NCBI RefSeq assembly: GCF_014396385.1
Contig: NZ_CP060716.1
Coordinates: 2,170,001-2,234,000, forward strand
DNA from: Leucobacter denitrificans
GTDB lineage: Bacteria > Actinomycetota > Actinomycetes > Actinomycetales > Microbacteriaceae
Direction of reading: 5' to 3'
Length of the DNA stretch: 64,000 nt
Below the pieces are notes generated by a model that saw nothing but the letters and a program-made list of their open reading frames with translations, was not told the origin of the DNA and ran no database searches. Of the stretch, positions 12,268 through 21,872 are shown in pieces (within the stretch, counting starts at the first letter, position 1; every line of letters begins with the position of its first letter). The translations under genes and the position numbers were made by a program.

Positions 12268-12345
12268 CAATGGAGCCCCACTCGGGGATTCATTTATAGC
12301 GCACTGAATCTTGATGCAGGCGCCCAGAACGGAGACATCGCAGCG

Positions 12346-13458
12346 ATGAACGAACCCGCATCTCGCGTGCACAGTACCGTTCGTTCGCGCGTGCACGGCA
12401 CCGTGCACATCGTGGGTGCTGGGCTTCTCGGTTCGAGCATCGGGCTCGGCCTGCGCGAACGCGATGTCGACGTGACGCTCGAAGATTTGTCGCCGACTTC
12501 GCTCGCGCTCGCCGCAGACTATGGGGCTGGGCGGGTGCGGGCTGCTGAGGATCCACACCCTGCGATTGTCGTTGTGGCCACGCCGCCCGACGTGACCGCA
12601 GACACGGTTGAGCGAATGCTCGCAACCTACCCGAGCGCTGTGGTGACTGACGTTGCGAGCGTGAAGCTCGCCCCCTACCTCGAGCTCGTGCGCCGAGGCG
12701 TCGACCTCACGAACTACGTCGGTTCGCACCCTATGGCGGGCCGTGAGCGCGGCGGCGCAATCATGGCGCGAGCCGATCTCTTCACGGCGAGGCCGTGGGT
12801 GATTTGCCGCGACGGCGAGACTCCGGCAGAGGCGCTCGCGCTCGTAGAGGCCGTGGCTCTCGACCTTGGTGCCGTGCTGCTCGAGATGACGCCCGAAGAA
12901 CACGATCGTTCGGTCGGGCTCGTGTCGCACCTTCCGCAGGTGGTGTCGAGCCTGCTCGCTGCGCAATTGATTCCTGCGACCGAGCAGGCGATTGGCCTCG
13001 CTGGAGGCGGTCTCAGAGACACTACGAGAATCGCGTCGAGCGACCCCGAACTTTGGGTGCAGATTCTTGGCGCGAACCGCGAGCCGGTTATCGCGCTGCT
13101 CGAATCGTTTGCAACCGACATCGAGCGCTTTACCGAGGCGCTTCGCGCGGTCGACGAGCCGGGTTCGAAGCGCAAGCTCGCAGACCTGCTTTCGAGCGGG
13201 ATGCGCGGTGTCGGGCGGATCCCGGGTAAGCACGGCACATCTGAGCGCTTCGTGACCGTGACCGTACTCATCGACGATAAGCCTGGCGAACTTGGCCGCC
13301 TGCTCACCGAACTCGGAGAACTCGGCATTAACATGGAAGACTTGCGCCTAGAACACTCGCCGGGTGCGCAGATTGGATTCGCTGAGATTGCGATCCTGCC
13401 TGAGGTCGCCGACCGGGCGGTAACTGACCTTGCGGCACGCGGATGGAGGACACTGTGA
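12346..13458 (+). CDS. tyrA: Prephenate dehydrogenase with C-terminal ACT domain
   Basis: A 370-residue NAD(P)-dependent enzyme that oxidatively decarboxylates prephenate toward tyrosine. The Rossmann start is VHIVGAGLLGSSIGLGL; later come DVASVK, GSHPMAGRERGG (substrate-binding His/Arg) and SHLPQVVSSLLA. Residues from about 300 (VTVTVLIDDKPGELGRLLTELGELGINMEDL) form an ACT domain, implying feedback control by an amino acid, probably tyrosine. The stop overlaps the start of cmk, and der follows, so it heads a tyrA-cmk-der operon. Confidence 0.92.
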   Translation: MNEPASRVHSTVRSRVHGTVHIVGAGLLGSSIGLGLRERDVDVTLEDLSPTSLALAADYGAGRVRAAEDPHPAIVVVATPPDVTADTVERMLATYPSAVVTDVASVKLAPYLELVRRGVDLTNYVGSHPMAGRERGGAIMARADLFTARPWVICRDGETPAEALALVEAVALDLGAVLLEMTPEEHDRSVGLVSHLPQVVSSLLAAQLIPATEQAIGLAGGGLRDTTRIASSDPELWVQILGANREPVIALLESFATDIERFTEALRAVDEPGSKRKLADLLSSGMRGVGRIPGKHGTSERFVTVTVLIDDKPGELGRLLTELGELGINMEDLRLEHSPGAQIGFAEIAILPEVADRAVTDLAARGWRTL

Positions 13459-14165
13459 CGGAGACTACTGTCCTTGTCGCAATCGACGGACCCGCGGGGA
13501 GCGGCAAGTCGAGTGTCTCTCGCGCGGCGGCGGATCGGCTGGGCTTCGGCATCCTCGATACGGGCGCCGCATACCGTTCGCTCGCGTGGGCGGCGGGTGA
13601 GACGGGTGCTGACCTCGATGACGAGGCCTCGATGCTCGCGGTGATGGATCGCTGGAGCTATCAGACCACCCTGCTTGGTGACCAGCGCATCGGGGTGCTG
13701 CTGAACGACGGCGCCGAATACAAGACCTACGACATCACGGCCGCGATCCGCACCCCGGAAGTGAGTGGGCAGGTGAGTCGCGTATCGAAGCACGCAAGTG
13801 TGCGCGTGCGTCTGAACGAGATGTTTCGCCAGATCGTCGCCGAATCGGGGCTGCCCGGTGTGGTGATCGAGGGGCGCGACATCACGACCGTCGTGGCACC
13901 CGATGCGCCAGTGCGCATCTTGATGACTGCGTCGCCTGAGGTTCGGGCGACGCGCAGGGCGGGCGAGCTGCCCGGGATGTCGCACGAGCAGGTGCTCGCC
14001 GACATCAACGCTCGAGACATGAAGGATGCGAAGGTCGTCGACTTCCTCAACCCCGCACCCGGCGTTACGCTCATCGATACGAGCGACATGAATTTTGAAC
14101 AATCGATCCAAGCAGTGATCGACACCGTTGATGCCGCGCGCACCACGCGCTCATCGACCGAATAA
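13455..14165 (+). CDS. cmk: (d)CMP kinase
   Basis: A 236-residue cytidylate kinase (EC 2.7.4.25) that phosphorylates CMP and dCMP. P-loop [15 protein letters not shown] is near the N-terminus; the family signature [14 protein letters not shown] and the substrate Arg-Asp in [24 protein letters not shown] follow. I chose GTG 13455 because GGAGGA (13445-13450) is correctly spaced before it and it overlaps the tyrA stop as GTGA; an in-frame ATG at 13443 is the alternative. Confidence 0.92.
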   Translation: MTETTVLVAIDGPAGSGKSSVSRAAADRLGFGILDTGAAYRSLAWAAGETGADLDDEASMLAVMDRWSYQTTLLGDQRIGVLLNDGAEYKTYDITAAIRTPEVSGQVSRVSKHASVRVRLNEMFRQIVAESGLPGVVIEGRDITTVVAPDAPVRILMTASPEVRATRRAGELPGMSHEQVLADINARDMKDAKVVDFLNPAPGVTLIDTSDMNFEQSIQAVIDTVDAARTTRSSTE

Positions 14166-14175
14166 GGGAACGCAG

Positions 14176-15690
14176 ATGAGCGAGAATCAAGATTTTGACC
14201 TGTCGCAGGTTGATCCATCAGAGATCATTTCGGGTGAAGACATCGAGGTGACCGACGAGGAGCGCCTGCGCGCGATGCGTTCAAACCTCGACGCCTTTTC
14301 GCTTGAGGATGAGGATCGCGAGATTCTCACCGCGGACGGCGAGTTTCTCGGGTTTGCTGAGCCGAGTCTCGAAGCCCACCCAGTAGTGGCGATCGTCGGG
14401 CGGCCGAATGTCGGCAAATCGGCGCTCGTGAACCGTATTCTCGGTCGTCGCGAGGCTGTCGTCGAAGACGTGCCGGGTGTTACGCGAGACCGCGTGAGCT
14501 ACCCAGCTGAGTGGCAAGACAAGCGCTTCACACTCGTTGACACAGGAGGGTGGGAGCCCGATGCTCGCGGAATCGACGCTTCGGTCGCGCTGCAGGCAGA
14601 GGTCGCCATCGAACTCTGTGACGTTGTGATGTTCGTCGTCGATTCGCGCGTGGGCGCCACGGCAACCGACGAGCGTGTCGTGCAGTTGCTGCGCCGAACG
14701 AAGAAGCCGGTCTTTCTTGTGGCGAACAAGGTCGACGACGCAGCGCAGGAGCACGAGGTTGCGTCGCTCTGGTCGCTCGGTCTCGGCGAACCGCGCCCGG
14801 TTTCGGCGCTCCACGGTCGAGGCGTCGCCGACCTGCTTGATGACGTCGTGAAGGTGTTGCCTGAGGAGTCGGCAGTCGCACAGCCAAAGCTCGCAGGCCC
14901 CCGCCGCGTTGCCCTGCTCGGTAGGCCGAACGTCGGCAAGTCGAGCCTGCTGAACAAGGCCGCTGGTGAAGAACGCGTTGTCGTGAACGAACTCGCTGGC
15001 ACAACGCGTGACCCCGTCGACGAACAGGTCGAGATCGCTGGCCGCGTGTGGACCTTCGTGGACACCGCCGGTATTCGCCGCCGCGTGCACCTGCAGAAGG
15101 GTGCAGACTTCTACGCGACGCTGCGCACCTCGGCAGCGCTCGAAAAGGCCGAGGTCGCGGTCGTGCTTATCGACGTCACGCAAGAGATCAGCGACCAAGA
15201 CTTGCGCATTATCGACCTCGTGCTTGAGTCAGGGCGTGCGCTCGTGCTCGCCTTCAACAAGTGGGATCTGCTTGACGACGAGCGCCGTAAGTACCTCGAG
15301 CGCGAAATCGACCAAGATCTCGCACACGTCGACTGGGCGCCGCGCGTCAATATCTCGGCCCGCACCGGGCGTCACCTCGAGAAGCTCGTGCCGGCACTTG
15401 AGGTTGCGCTTGAGTCGTGGGACACCCGAATTCCCACGGCGAAGTTCAACGCGTTTCTCGCAGAGCTCGTGCAAGAGCATCCGCACCCCGTGCGTGGTGG
15501 CAAGCAGCCCCGCGTGCTCTTCGGCACCCAGGTGCAGAACAGGCCACCAACCTTCGTGCTGTTCACCTCTGGGTTCCTCGATCCCGGGTATCGCCGGTAC
15601 ATTCAGCGTCGACTTCGCGAGAACTACGGATTCGAGGGCACGCCGGTCGTCATCAACATGCGCATCCGCGAGCGCAGGCCGCGCCCGTAG
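14176..15690 (+). CDS. der: Ribosome biogenesis GTPase Der (EngA)
   Basis: A 504-residue double-GTPase needed for 50S subunit assembly. An actinobacterial acidic extension of about 70 residues precedes two G domains, each with GRPNVGKS (G1), DTGG or DTAG (G3) and NK-x-D or NKWD (G4). The C-terminal KH-like domain ends in [17 protein letters not shown]. The ATG at 14176 follows AAGGGAACGCAG, a fair ribosome binding site; an upstream in-frame start overlaps cmk and is unlikely. Confidence 0.95.
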   Translation: MSENQDFDLSQVDPSEIISGEDIEVTDEERLRAMRSNLDAFSLEDEDREILTADGEFLGFAEPSLEAHPVVAIVGRPNVGKSALVNRILGRREAVVEDVPGVTRDRVSYPAEWQDKRFTLVDTGGWEPDARGIDASVALQAEVAIELCDVVMFVVDSRVGATATDERVVQLLRRTKKPVFLVANKVDDAAQEHEVASLWSLGLGEPRPVSALHGRGVADLLDDVVKVLPEESAVAQPKLAGPRRVALLGRPNVGKSSLLNKAAGEERVVVNELAGTTRDPVDEQVEIAGRVWTFVDTAGIRRRVHLQKGADFYATLRTSAALEKAEVAVVLIDVTQEISDQDLRIIDLVLESGRALVLAFNKWDLLDDERRKYLEREIDQDLAHVDWAPRVNISARTGRHLEKLVPALEVALESWDTRIPTAKFNAFLAELVQEHPHPVRGGKQPRVLFGTQVQNRPPTFVLFTSGFLDPGYRRYIQRRLRENYGFEGTPVVINMRIRERRPRP

Positions 15691-15698
15691 CCGCACCT

Positions 15699-16601
15699 AT
15701 GGCAGGTGAACACCGCGAGCTCACGCGGCTTGAGCGCGCGATTGACCGTGCCGCGAACCGTGTACTCGAGGGCAAACCCGAGAGTGGCCCGCGCGCCGTG
15801 CTCGTCGAGTGCGCGGTCTTCCTGCTCAAGCAGGCCTGGGCGTGCGTGTTTGGGGCGCTGCTCCTCGTCATTATTGTGGCGGCGAGGCTCTGGTACCCCG
15901 AAGACGCGTTGCTTGCCCGCAATGATGCGCTGACGATTGCGGCTGTCGCGATCCAGATCGGAATGCTCGCATTTCGGCTCGAAAGCGGCCGTGAGCTCTG
16001 GGTGATTGTGCTCTTTCACATCACGGGTACCGTGATGGAGCTGTTTAAGACCGATGTCGGGTCGTGGTCGTATGACGTCGACGGTGTGTTGCGCATCGGG
16101 GGAGTGCCGCTGTTTAGCGGGTTTATGTACGCGGCAATCGGCTCGTACATGGTGCGCGTGTACCGGCTGCACGACCTCAAGTTTTCGAGGTACCCGGCTC
16201 GGTGGGTAACGACAATTGTCGCCGCGCTCATCTACGCGAATTTCTACACGCACCATTATGTTTTTGACGCGCGGTGGATCCTGCTTGTCGCGGTTGTCGT
16301 TATCTGGCTGCCAACACAGATGCACTTCCGCGTGTGGCGGAAGACCCTCCGCGCACCGCTACTTGCGGTGTTCGCGGGAGTCGCCCTGTTCATTTGGTTT
16401 GCCGAGAATATTGGCACCTGGGCGGGCGCGTGGATCTACCCGCACCAGGAGGCAAGCTGGGAGCTTGTTTCGCCACAAAAACTCGTGGCGTGGTTCTTGC
16501 TCATGATCATTTCGGTGGTCATGGTGACCTGGGTATACCCACCCGAGGAGCCGACTCGGACTAAACCCATGCTCCTGAGAAGGCGCCGCCAAGCACGCTG
16601 A
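15699..16601 (+). CDS. DUF817 family membrane protein
   Basis: A 300-residue protein with about seven membrane segments. After a charged N-terminus, KQAWACVFGALLLVIIVAARLWYP, LFHITGTVMELFKTDVGSWSYD, GGVPLFSGFMYAAIGSYMVR, IYANFYTHHYVFDARW and FIWFAENIGTWAGAWIYP match the DUF817 (YoaT) family point by point. Function is unknown; conserved acidic and His residues within helices suggest an intramembrane enzyme or carrier (inference). It begins nine bases after der and overlaps the convergent DUF4190 gene by 41 bases. Confidence 0.85.
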   Translation: MAGEHRELTRLERAIDRAANRVLEGKPESGPRAVLVECAVFLLKQAWACVFGALLLVIIVAARLWYPEDALLARNDALTIAAVAIQIGMLAFRLESGRELWVIVLFHITGTVMELFKTDVGSWSYDVDGVLRIGGVPLFSGFMYAAIGSYMVRVYRLHDLKFSRYPARWVTTIVAALIYANFYTHHYVFDARWILLVAVVVIWLPTQMHFRVWRKTLRAPLLAVFAGVALFIWFAENIGTWAGAWIYPHQEASWELVSPQKLVAWFLLMIISVVMVTWVYPPEEPTRTKPMLLRRRRQAR

Positions 16602-16947
16602 GCATGAAGATCCCAACGACAACGATCCCGATGAGTACGGAGAGCGCGAGCATCGCGGCGTTCAACCAGACTCCCCAGAGCGCGAGAGTGCGCTCAGCGG
16701 TGCGGCGGCGGAGCGAGATGATGCCGAAGATCAGTCCGACGATTGGGGCGACGAATGTCCACCCCGCGACGATTGAGGCGATACCGAGCACGAAGCTCGT
16801 AACCGCGAAGGCGTTGCCCTGGTCGCTCGCCGATGACTGGGCTGGCTGAGCGGGCTGCACTGGCTGAACGGGCTGCGTGGGCTGGGCGCCCTGCGCCGAT
16901 CCATCTGCCGCAAATTGGGCCGGTGATTCAAGTGTGTGAGTTGACAT
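16561..16947 (-). CDS. DUF4190-type small membrane protein
   Basis: A 128-residue protein: a Pro/Gln/Ala-rich low-complexity cytosolic head (repeated QP-V/A units, about 20-45), then two hydrophobic helices with the family-type sequence [16 protein letters not shown]...[13 protein letters not shown] and a last helix rich in Val/Ile. DUF4190 proteins are common in Actinobacteria, often near serine kinases or FHA proteins; the role is unknown. AGGAG precedes the ATG. Its 3' end overlaps the end of the convergent DUF817 gene. Confidence 0.75.
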   Translation of the reverse strand: MSTHTLESPAQFAADGSAQGAQPTQPVQPVQPAQPAQSSASDQGNAFAVTSFVLGIASIVAGWTFVAPIVGLIFGIISLRRRTAERTLALWGVWLNAAMLALSVLIGIVVVGIFMLSVLGGAFSGAWV

Positions 16948-17090
16948 GGTGTCGCTCCTGTTCTGTGGTGTATCACCAACGTACGGCTGGTCGACCCCCT
17001 GGCGCGTCCTGCCTCGGTATTATCGCTGTAGTACCTCGGTACATATTCGTGAGTCGCATTTTCACAATTTCAACGACGAAAGGACGTGCG

Positions 17091-17561
17091 ATGGACACCG
17101 TCAGCACTGCTGATCTGTACGACGAACGCGGAGACGAACTGCAGTCGATTTCGACGCAGTTTCAAGACATCGGGGGCGAAACCGGGTTCACCGGCACTGT
17201 GCGAACTGTGAAGTGCTTTCAAGACAACGCTCTGCTCAAGAGCATTCTGTCGACGCCCGGTGACGGCTCGGTGCTCGTCATCGACGGCGGCGGATCGCTG
17301 GAGACCGCGCTCGTCGGCGACATTATCGCAGGACTCGGGGTCGACAACGGTTGGGCAGGCCTCATTGTTAACGGAGCGATCCGTGACCGCGTGGCGATCG
17401 GTGTGCTGCCGCTCGGAGTGAAGGCGCTCGGTTCGAACCCCGCGAAGTCGACGAAAACCGGCGAGGGAGAGAGCGACGTCGAAGTGTCGTTCGGTGGCGT
17501 CACTTTCAGGCCAGGGGCGACCGTGTGGGCCGACGCTGACGGAATTCTCGTCGAGCGATAG
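17091..17561 (+). CDS. rraA: RraA-like protein (ribonuclease E activity regulator / HMG aldolase superfamily)
   Basis: A 156-residue protein beginning [14 protein letters not shown], with [39 protein letters not shown] and the closing [11 protein letters not shown]. These match RraA, a ring-shaped protein that inhibits RNase E in E. coli; relatives are 4-hydroxy-4-methyl-2-oxoglutarate or oxaloacetate aldolases. The length fits RraA proper, yet Actinobacteria often lack a clear target, so an aldolase activity is equally possible. GAAAGGA precedes the ATG. Confidence 0.85.
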   Translation: MDTVSTADLYDERGDELQSISTQFQDIGGETGFTGTVRTVKCFQDNALLKSILSTPGDGSVLVIDGGGSLETALVGDIIAGLGVDNGWAGLIVNGAIRDRVAIGVLPLGVKALGSNPAKSTKTGEGESDVEVSFGGVTFRPGATVWADADGILVER

Positions 17562-17568
17562 CAGTGCA

Positions 17569-18288
17569 GTGAGGTGGTTGCGGCGCTACGTCGCCTTTCT
17601 TCCTTTCGTCGCGATGTCGTTTGTGCACGTGACACTCTTGTTTATCGAGAGCCCTATTGCGGGCCCAACAAAGCTGTGGCTCATGCCGCTGCTCGCGCTC
17701 GGCGTGCTCTCCACCTCCACCGGAATACATCCGTGGCCATGGCCCGCGATGAGTCTCGTGATCGGGGCGATCGGGTTCTCGTGGCTCGGCGATGGATCCG
17801 CGACCTTCTTTCCAATGTTCGACGACGAACTGCCGATGATGCTCGCGTGTTTCGGGCTCGCCCACGTGGTGTACGTGCTCATTATGTGGCGAGTTCGCGG
17901 GGTTTCACGAGGCGGGTTTCCGCTCTGGTCTGTCATCTATGCGGTGGCGTATGCGGTGCTCATGGTGTTGCTTGTTCCGCACACCGGCTCGCTCACCATT
18001 CCGGTGATGCTCTACGGGCTGTTGCTCGTCGCGACCGCCGCATTCGCGTCGCGGTGCGGAAAGACCATTGCCTGGGGAGGCGCATGGTTTTTTGTCTCTG
18101 ACGCGATCCTCGCGTTTCGGCTTTTCAGGCCCGAGATCATGCCCGACTGGACGAACCCGGCCGTGATGCTCACCTACTGCCTCGGGCAGGGGCTGCTCGT
18201 GTACGGAATCTTCGTCGCGCTGCGCAAACGGTCGCTAGTGACCGGCCTGGTCGAGGAGCTTCAAGAGCCTCGTCGATCCACGCGCTGA
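17569..18288 (+). CDS. YhhN family membrane protein (lysoplasmalogenase-like)
   Basis: A 239-residue protein of about eight helices. The motif GFSWLGDGSATFF resembles the YhhN motif with conserved acidic residue, and the later WGGAWFFVSDAILAFRLF matches the second (FxxSD). Eukaryotic and Legionella YhhN members hydrolyse lysoplasmalogens; bacterial substrates are less certain. The GTG at 17569 follows rraA by seven bases with no strong ribosome binding site. It overlaps the convergent Nudix-NYN gene by 54 bases at its 3' end. Confidence 0.78.
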   Translation: MRWLRRYVAFLPFVAMSFVHVTLLFIESPIAGPTKLWLMPLLALGVLSTSTGIHPWPWPAMSLVIGAIGFSWLGDGSATFFPMFDDELPMMLACFGLAHVVYVLIMWRVRGVSRGGFPLWSVIYAVAYAVLMVLLVPHTGSLTIPVMLYGLLLVATAAFASRCGKTIAWGGAWFFVSDAILAFRLFRPEIMPDWTNPAVMLTYCLGQGLLVYGIFVALRKRSLVTGLVEELQEPRRSTR

Positions 18289-19131
18289 CTCGGCGCCTGC
18301 CGCCTCACAGCGCACGCGAAGTTCGGCGTCGCTCGTCACAACGGTGATCAAGCCGCCCTGCTCGGCGCGCGACTGAACCTCGGCGACAATCGTGTCGTCG
18401 CCCGAGCTTTCGGAGTCGACCACACCCACGTGCGAGGTGCTTTCGATGCCGCGGGCCGTGCTTTCGGTGATGAACACCCACTCGGGGTAGACGAGTGCAA
18501 GGTCGAAGATCTGGGGGATATCCATGAAACCGGGGCGGATCCCCTCGCCACTCACCGCGAGTTCGTGGATGCGGTCGCGCAGCTTTTCAGTGGCGCCCTT
18601 GCGGTCCTTCCACCATCCGTCAGGAACCGCGCCGACCACGTTCGCGGAGTCGACGATAACTGTCGGCCTGCGCCGCACGATCGGCAGCAGCAACTGCCAG
18701 GTGCCAGCGAAGGCCGGGTGAAGATTGCGGTTTGCGACCTCGTCAACCCGCACCCATTCGAGCGCATGGCTCTCGGGGTCAGTGATCTCGGGCTCGAACG
18801 GGGTGACCACCTCGGCGACGACGGTCGTATAGCTCCACACACCGCGGTCGAGCACGTGTGTATAGCTCGGAACCACCGCGTTGTCGGGCACGCCAGCCTC
18901 TTCTTGCGACTCGCGAATTGCGCCCGAGATCTTTGGTTCGTGTTCGTGGATCGCGCCGCCCGGAATACCCCACGTGTCTCCGTGATCGCTCCAGCTCACG
19001 CGATGCTGCATAAGGATAGCGTCGAGATTGCGATCATAGGCGAGCAGCCCTGCGGCCCCAAACTTGCCCCAGTACCTATTTCCGTCTGCAGCGGTTACCC
19101 ACGCATCACCGGAAGCTCTGAGGTCACTCAT
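18235..19131 (-). CDS. Nudix hydrolase fused to a C-terminal NYN/PIN-like domain
   Basis: A 298-residue protein. Residues about 25-150 are a Nudix domain with a complete box GGAIHEHEPKISGAIRESQEEAGV. Residues about 155-298 begin PTVIVDSANVVGAVPDGWWKDR, with the Asp-x-x-Asn pattern and later VVDSESSGDDTIVAEV and ITVVTSDAELRVRCEAAGA, as in NYN/PIN-like nucleases that place acidic residues around a metal. Neither substrate is known. A TAGTCT hexamer six bases before the ATG suggests leaderless transcription, although GGAG overlaps the same stretch. Confidence 0.75.
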   Translation of the reverse strand: MSDLRASGDAWVTAADGNRYWGKFGAAGLLAYDRNLDAILMQHRVSWSDHGDTWGIPGGAIHEHEPKISGAIRESQEEAGVPDNAVVPSYTHVLDRGVWSYTTVVAEVVTPFEPEITDPESHALEWVRVDEVANRNLHPAFAGTWQLLLPIVRRRPTVIVDSANVVGAVPDGWWKDRKGATEKLRDRIHELAVSGEGIRPGFMDIPQIFDLALVYPEWVFITESTARGIESTSHVGVVDSESSGDDTIVAEVQSRAEQGGLITVVTSDAELRVRCEAAGAESARGSTRLLKLLDQAGH

Positions 19132-19137
19132 TGCTCC

Positions 19138-19143
19138 AGACTA
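19138..19143 (-). promoter_or_regulatory. -10 element of a leaderless promoter (TAGTCT)
   Basis: On the minus strand TAGTCT is followed by GGAGCA and the ATG at 19131, the six-base spacing seen at other leaderless starts in this window. GGAG could also act as a ribosome binding site. Confidence 0.45.
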
Positions 19144-19155
19144 TCGTGAGGGTGC

Positions 19156-19192
19156 CGATCCACCGCCTGTGAGTGTGACAAAGCGCAATATC
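19156..19192. repeat. Direct repeat copy A flanking the DUF6512 gene
   Basis: Plus-strand CGATCCACCGCCT (19156-19168), six variable bases, then GTGACAAAGCGCAATATC (19175-19192). Copy B at 19814-19852 has the same 13-mer, eight variable bases and the same 18-mer with one change. Copy B is the coding end of the phosphodiesterase gene, so copy A looks like a duplicated 3' end of that gene. Confidence 0.75.
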
Positions 19193-19208
19193 TGGTTTGT
19201 CGCGCAGC

Positions 19209-19775
19209 CTACGGTGCCTCATAGTCGGGGTGCGCGTCGATTCCGTACTTCTTATTGAGTGGATCGATGAAAACGTCTGGTTCCTCTGGCGGTCGGAGCG
19301 TAAAACGAAGGAACGCGAGCAGGATCCCCACGAGGAAACAACCCGCGAGGGTGATCGTCGCCCACGACGGGTCGAGCTGCTCGAGTACGAGCACGAATAG
19401 TGTCTGAGCGATGGCGATGATCATGAAAAACGAAGCAATATCTAGCCAGAGCACATTTCTCTTGGTGACCAACTTGTACAGAAATACGAGGCCGAGCATG
19501 CTGATCGGCAAAGAATAGAGCGCGATCGTTGCGGAAGGAATGAACGACGGGATCCTGTAACCACCTGCCGCGAACAAAACTATTTGCAGCAGCACGACGG
19601 GCCAAATCGCGATCTTGATGTGCTCCCAGTAACTCTCGTTCACCGCACTGAACACCGCGGCAAATCGATTGTGCCGTGACCAGTCGAATGTGAAGTGCAA
19701 CACACTACCGATGACGCCGAGTGGAATGATCATCCACCAGCTTGTCGCGACAATGGTTTCGAGCGTCATATGCAC
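19209..19775 (-). CDS. DUF6512-like membrane protein
   Basis: A 188-residue protein with about six hydrophobic helices and a hydrophilic C-terminus. The segment LHFTFDWSRHNRFAAVFSAVNESYWEHIKIAIWP, with conserved N-E-S-x-W-E-H-x-K, is typical of the DUF6512 family; function unknown. The start is GTG at 19775 or ATG at 19769. The gene lies between near-identical direct repeats (19156-19192 and 19814-19852), which suggests it was inserted as a cassette next to the phosphodiesterase gene. Confidence 0.7.
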   Translation of the reverse strand: MHMTLETIVATSWWMIIPLGVIGSVLHFTFDWSRHNRFAAVFSAVNESYWEHIKIAIWPVVLLQIVLFAAGGYRIPSFIPSATIALYSLPISMLGLVFLYKLVTKRNVLWLDIASFFMIIAIAQTLFVLVLEQLDPSWATITLAGCFLVGILLAFLRFTLRPPEEPDVFIDPLNKKYGIDAHPDYEAP

Positions 19776-19813
19776 AAGGTAACACCAACCTCACCGTCGC
19801 ATTGGAGTTCGGT

Positions 19814-19852
19814 CGATCCACCGCCTACAAGATTGTGACGAAGCGCAATATC
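19814..19852. repeat. Direct repeat copy B (3' end of the phosphodiesterase gene)
   Basis: Plus-strand CGATCCACCGCCT (19814-19826), eight variable bases, then GTGACGAAGCGCAATATC (19835-19852). On the minus strand it encodes the last residues ILRFVTIL and the stop of the GDPD gene. Copy A is 658 bases to the left. Confidence 0.75.
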
Positions 19853-21687
19853 GCGTCGGTGAGGAGTGAGGCAAGGCCCGGATCCGCACCCATCTGCTCG
19901 CGCGCTTCGACCGCGACATCGGGATGATCGGTGATGATGCCGTCGACGTCGTCGCGCAAGAGTTGGCGGATCTTGTTCGTGTCGTTGACCGTCCAAACGA
20001 ACATTCCGAGGCCCGCGCGGTGAGCCTCTGCGGTGAGATCGCCGGAGTAGGACCACTCTTCGACAACGATGAAATCAGCGGCGGTCTGGGGAAGCGCGGT
20101 GCCCGCGAAAGCCATGGTGTATCCGACCGTGAGGCCCGGACGCATGCGCTTGAGCCCCTCGACACTCGGTGCGTCGAGCGAGTGGTAAATGTGGTCTTCT
20201 AATGCGTCTGCTGACTCCATCTCTGCGACGAAGAGGTCGAGGAAGTCATCAGTTTCGCTGCCGTGCAACTTGATCTCGACGAGGAGCTGCTGCTCAATCT
20301 GCTTTGCGTGCGCGAGGTAGTCGGCGAGGCTCGGAATCGTGTCGCGATTGCCGTGCTGATCTTGCACCTCGATCGCGGTCGCTTCGTCGAGCGTGAGTTC
20401 TGCGATCGAAACGTCGAGATTTGCTAGGCGACCAAGGGTGGCATCGTGGAATGCGACGAAGCCGCCGTCGGCTGTTTGCATCACGTCCATCTCGACGAGG
20501 TCTGACTTTGCCGCCCTTGCCCCGTCGAGGCCCGAAATCGTGTTCTCTACGCCGAGGTCGGAGAACCCCCGGTGGGCGAGAACGAGCGTGTCAGGGTGCT
20601 GTGCGAGCTGCAACATGACTGGCGTCGCGAGGGTGCCAGAGCCTGCTGCGATTGCGAGGAGTACCGCGCTCGCCGTAAGCGTGGCGCGCTTGCTTGGGGC
20701 GTTGTTGTGTTCGGTAGACGCGATGGAGGTCTCGAGTGTGAGAGCGACTTTCGGGGTTTTGGCGATCGAACGCTCGAGGCATTCGAAGAGGATCGCGGCG
20801 AAGACAACCACGGCGGCTCCCGAGATGACCGTGCCAGCTGTGATCGCGACGGCGATGCCGAGCGTCGCCGCTACGGGCGAGGCCTGCGCGAATACCGCGT
20901 CGGTGATTGCAGTTGGGGCGACGCACACGATGAGGAGGAGTGCGCCCGCTAACGTTGTAGCGATCACGAGTGCGAGGACTGCCAACACGAGTGGGATTTG
21001 GGATCTTCGAGTCAGGCGCCAACTCAGCCTGCTCGCCTTCGCTCCGGATACCCGCGCGGTGAGAAAGACGGGGATCGTGAGTGCGAACCGAAGTACGAGC
21101 ACGAACATGACGAGGAGGAAAAGCGCGTAGCCAACGGTGCCTGAGGTGCTCTTCTTGAGCTCGCCGGTGATGAACTCTGGAACGGCAATGGTGCTGGTCA
21201 ATGCTGACGCGAATCCGAATCCAGCGAGCGGTAGCAGAATGAGGAGGTAGGGGAGCAGGCCTATCGAGCCGGGGCGAATGAACTTTCGGGCCGTGCTGCC
21301 GACCTCGGTGAGTACCGCGCGCAGGTGTAGTCCGTCTCCCGTGCGTGTGCGCCGTACCGCGACGAAAAGCAGCAGGAGTTGTGCGAGGACGAGCACGTAA
21401 CTCAGTAGGAGCACGGTCGCGAAGAGTCCAAGTGATGCCGGGGAGTCGAAGACGCCACCAATGTGCGCCATGTCGATGCCTACCAGCCCGGCCGCCTTGA
21501 GTGCCTCTGAAACGAGCCAGCCGAGGAGTGGAATCGCGGCGAGTGTGATCACGGCCTGGGATGCGACGTAGAGCAAAAGTAAAGGGGTTCCGCCGCGGCG
21601 GAGCACGCTGAGGCCCGACTTCAGGTAGTGGCCGACGTCTGTGACGATGCCAGTGATCGCCGTCGATTGTTTGCTGGCAGAGTTCAC
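19825..21687 (-). CDS. Membrane-anchored glycerophosphodiester phosphodiesterase
   Basis: A 620-residue protein. About 370 N-terminal residues form an eight- to ten-helix membrane domain (GGTPLLLLYVASQAVITLAAIPLLGW onward). The C-terminal domain is a GDPD TIM barrel: LAHRGFSDLGVENTISG (catalytic His-Arg and the Glu of the family), VEMDVMQTADGGFVAFHD (metal Glu/Asp and second His), LLVEIKLHG and GIITDHPD. It hydrolyses glycerophosphodiesters such as deacylated phospholipids at or outside the membrane. GTG 21687 is preferred because AAAGG is six bases upstream; ATG 21711 is possible. Confidence 0.88.
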   Translation of the reverse strand: MNSASKQSTAITGIVTDVGHYLKSGLSVLRRGGTPLLLLYVASQAVITLAAIPLLGWLVSEALKAAGLVGIDMAHIGGVFDSPASLGLFATVLLLSYVLVLAQLLLLFVAVRRTRTGDGLHLRAVLTEVGSTARKFIRPGSIGLLPYLLILLPLAGFGFASALTSTIAVPEFITGELKKSTSGTVGYALFLLVMFVLVLRFALTIPVFLTARVSGAKASRLSWRLTRRSQIPLVLAVLALVIATTLAGALLLIVCVAPTAITDAVFAQASPVAATLGIAVAITAGTVISGAAVVVFAAILFECLERSIAKTPKVALTLETSIASTEHNNAPSKRATLTASAVLLAIAAGSGTLATPVMLQLAQHPDTLVLAHRGFSDLGVENTISGLDGARAAKSDLVEMDVMQTADGGFVAFHDATLGRLANLDVSIAELTLDEATAIEVQDQHGNRDTIPSLADYLAHAKQIEQQLLVEIKLHGSETDDFLDLFVAEMESADALEDHIYHSLDAPSVEGLKRMRPGLTVGYTMAFAGTALPQTAADFIVVEEWSYSGDLTAEAHRAGLGMFVWTVNDTNKIRQLLRDDVDGIITDHPDVAVEAREQMGADPGLASLLTDAILRFVTIL

Positions 21688-21872
21688 TGTCAACCTTTCG
21701 CAACTGGCCACTCTCGACAGCGAGAGCGGAGACGAAACGAGTGCGCGGCTTCCCCGTCCGACGCAATGGCTTCAGCATATCGACGAACTCGCGCGTTGGG
21801 GCCCTTCTTGCCGTGCTTCCCTTGCCATGATGCATTTGTTCGCACGGTTCGCGGGTAGCCCGATCGTTCGGC

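Noticed and set aside
12270..12299. Nine-codon leader peptide before tyrA (MEPHSGIHL)
   Set aside because: It contains no Tyr or Phe codons and no matching antiterminator/terminator pair, so attenuation by aromatic amino acids is not supported.
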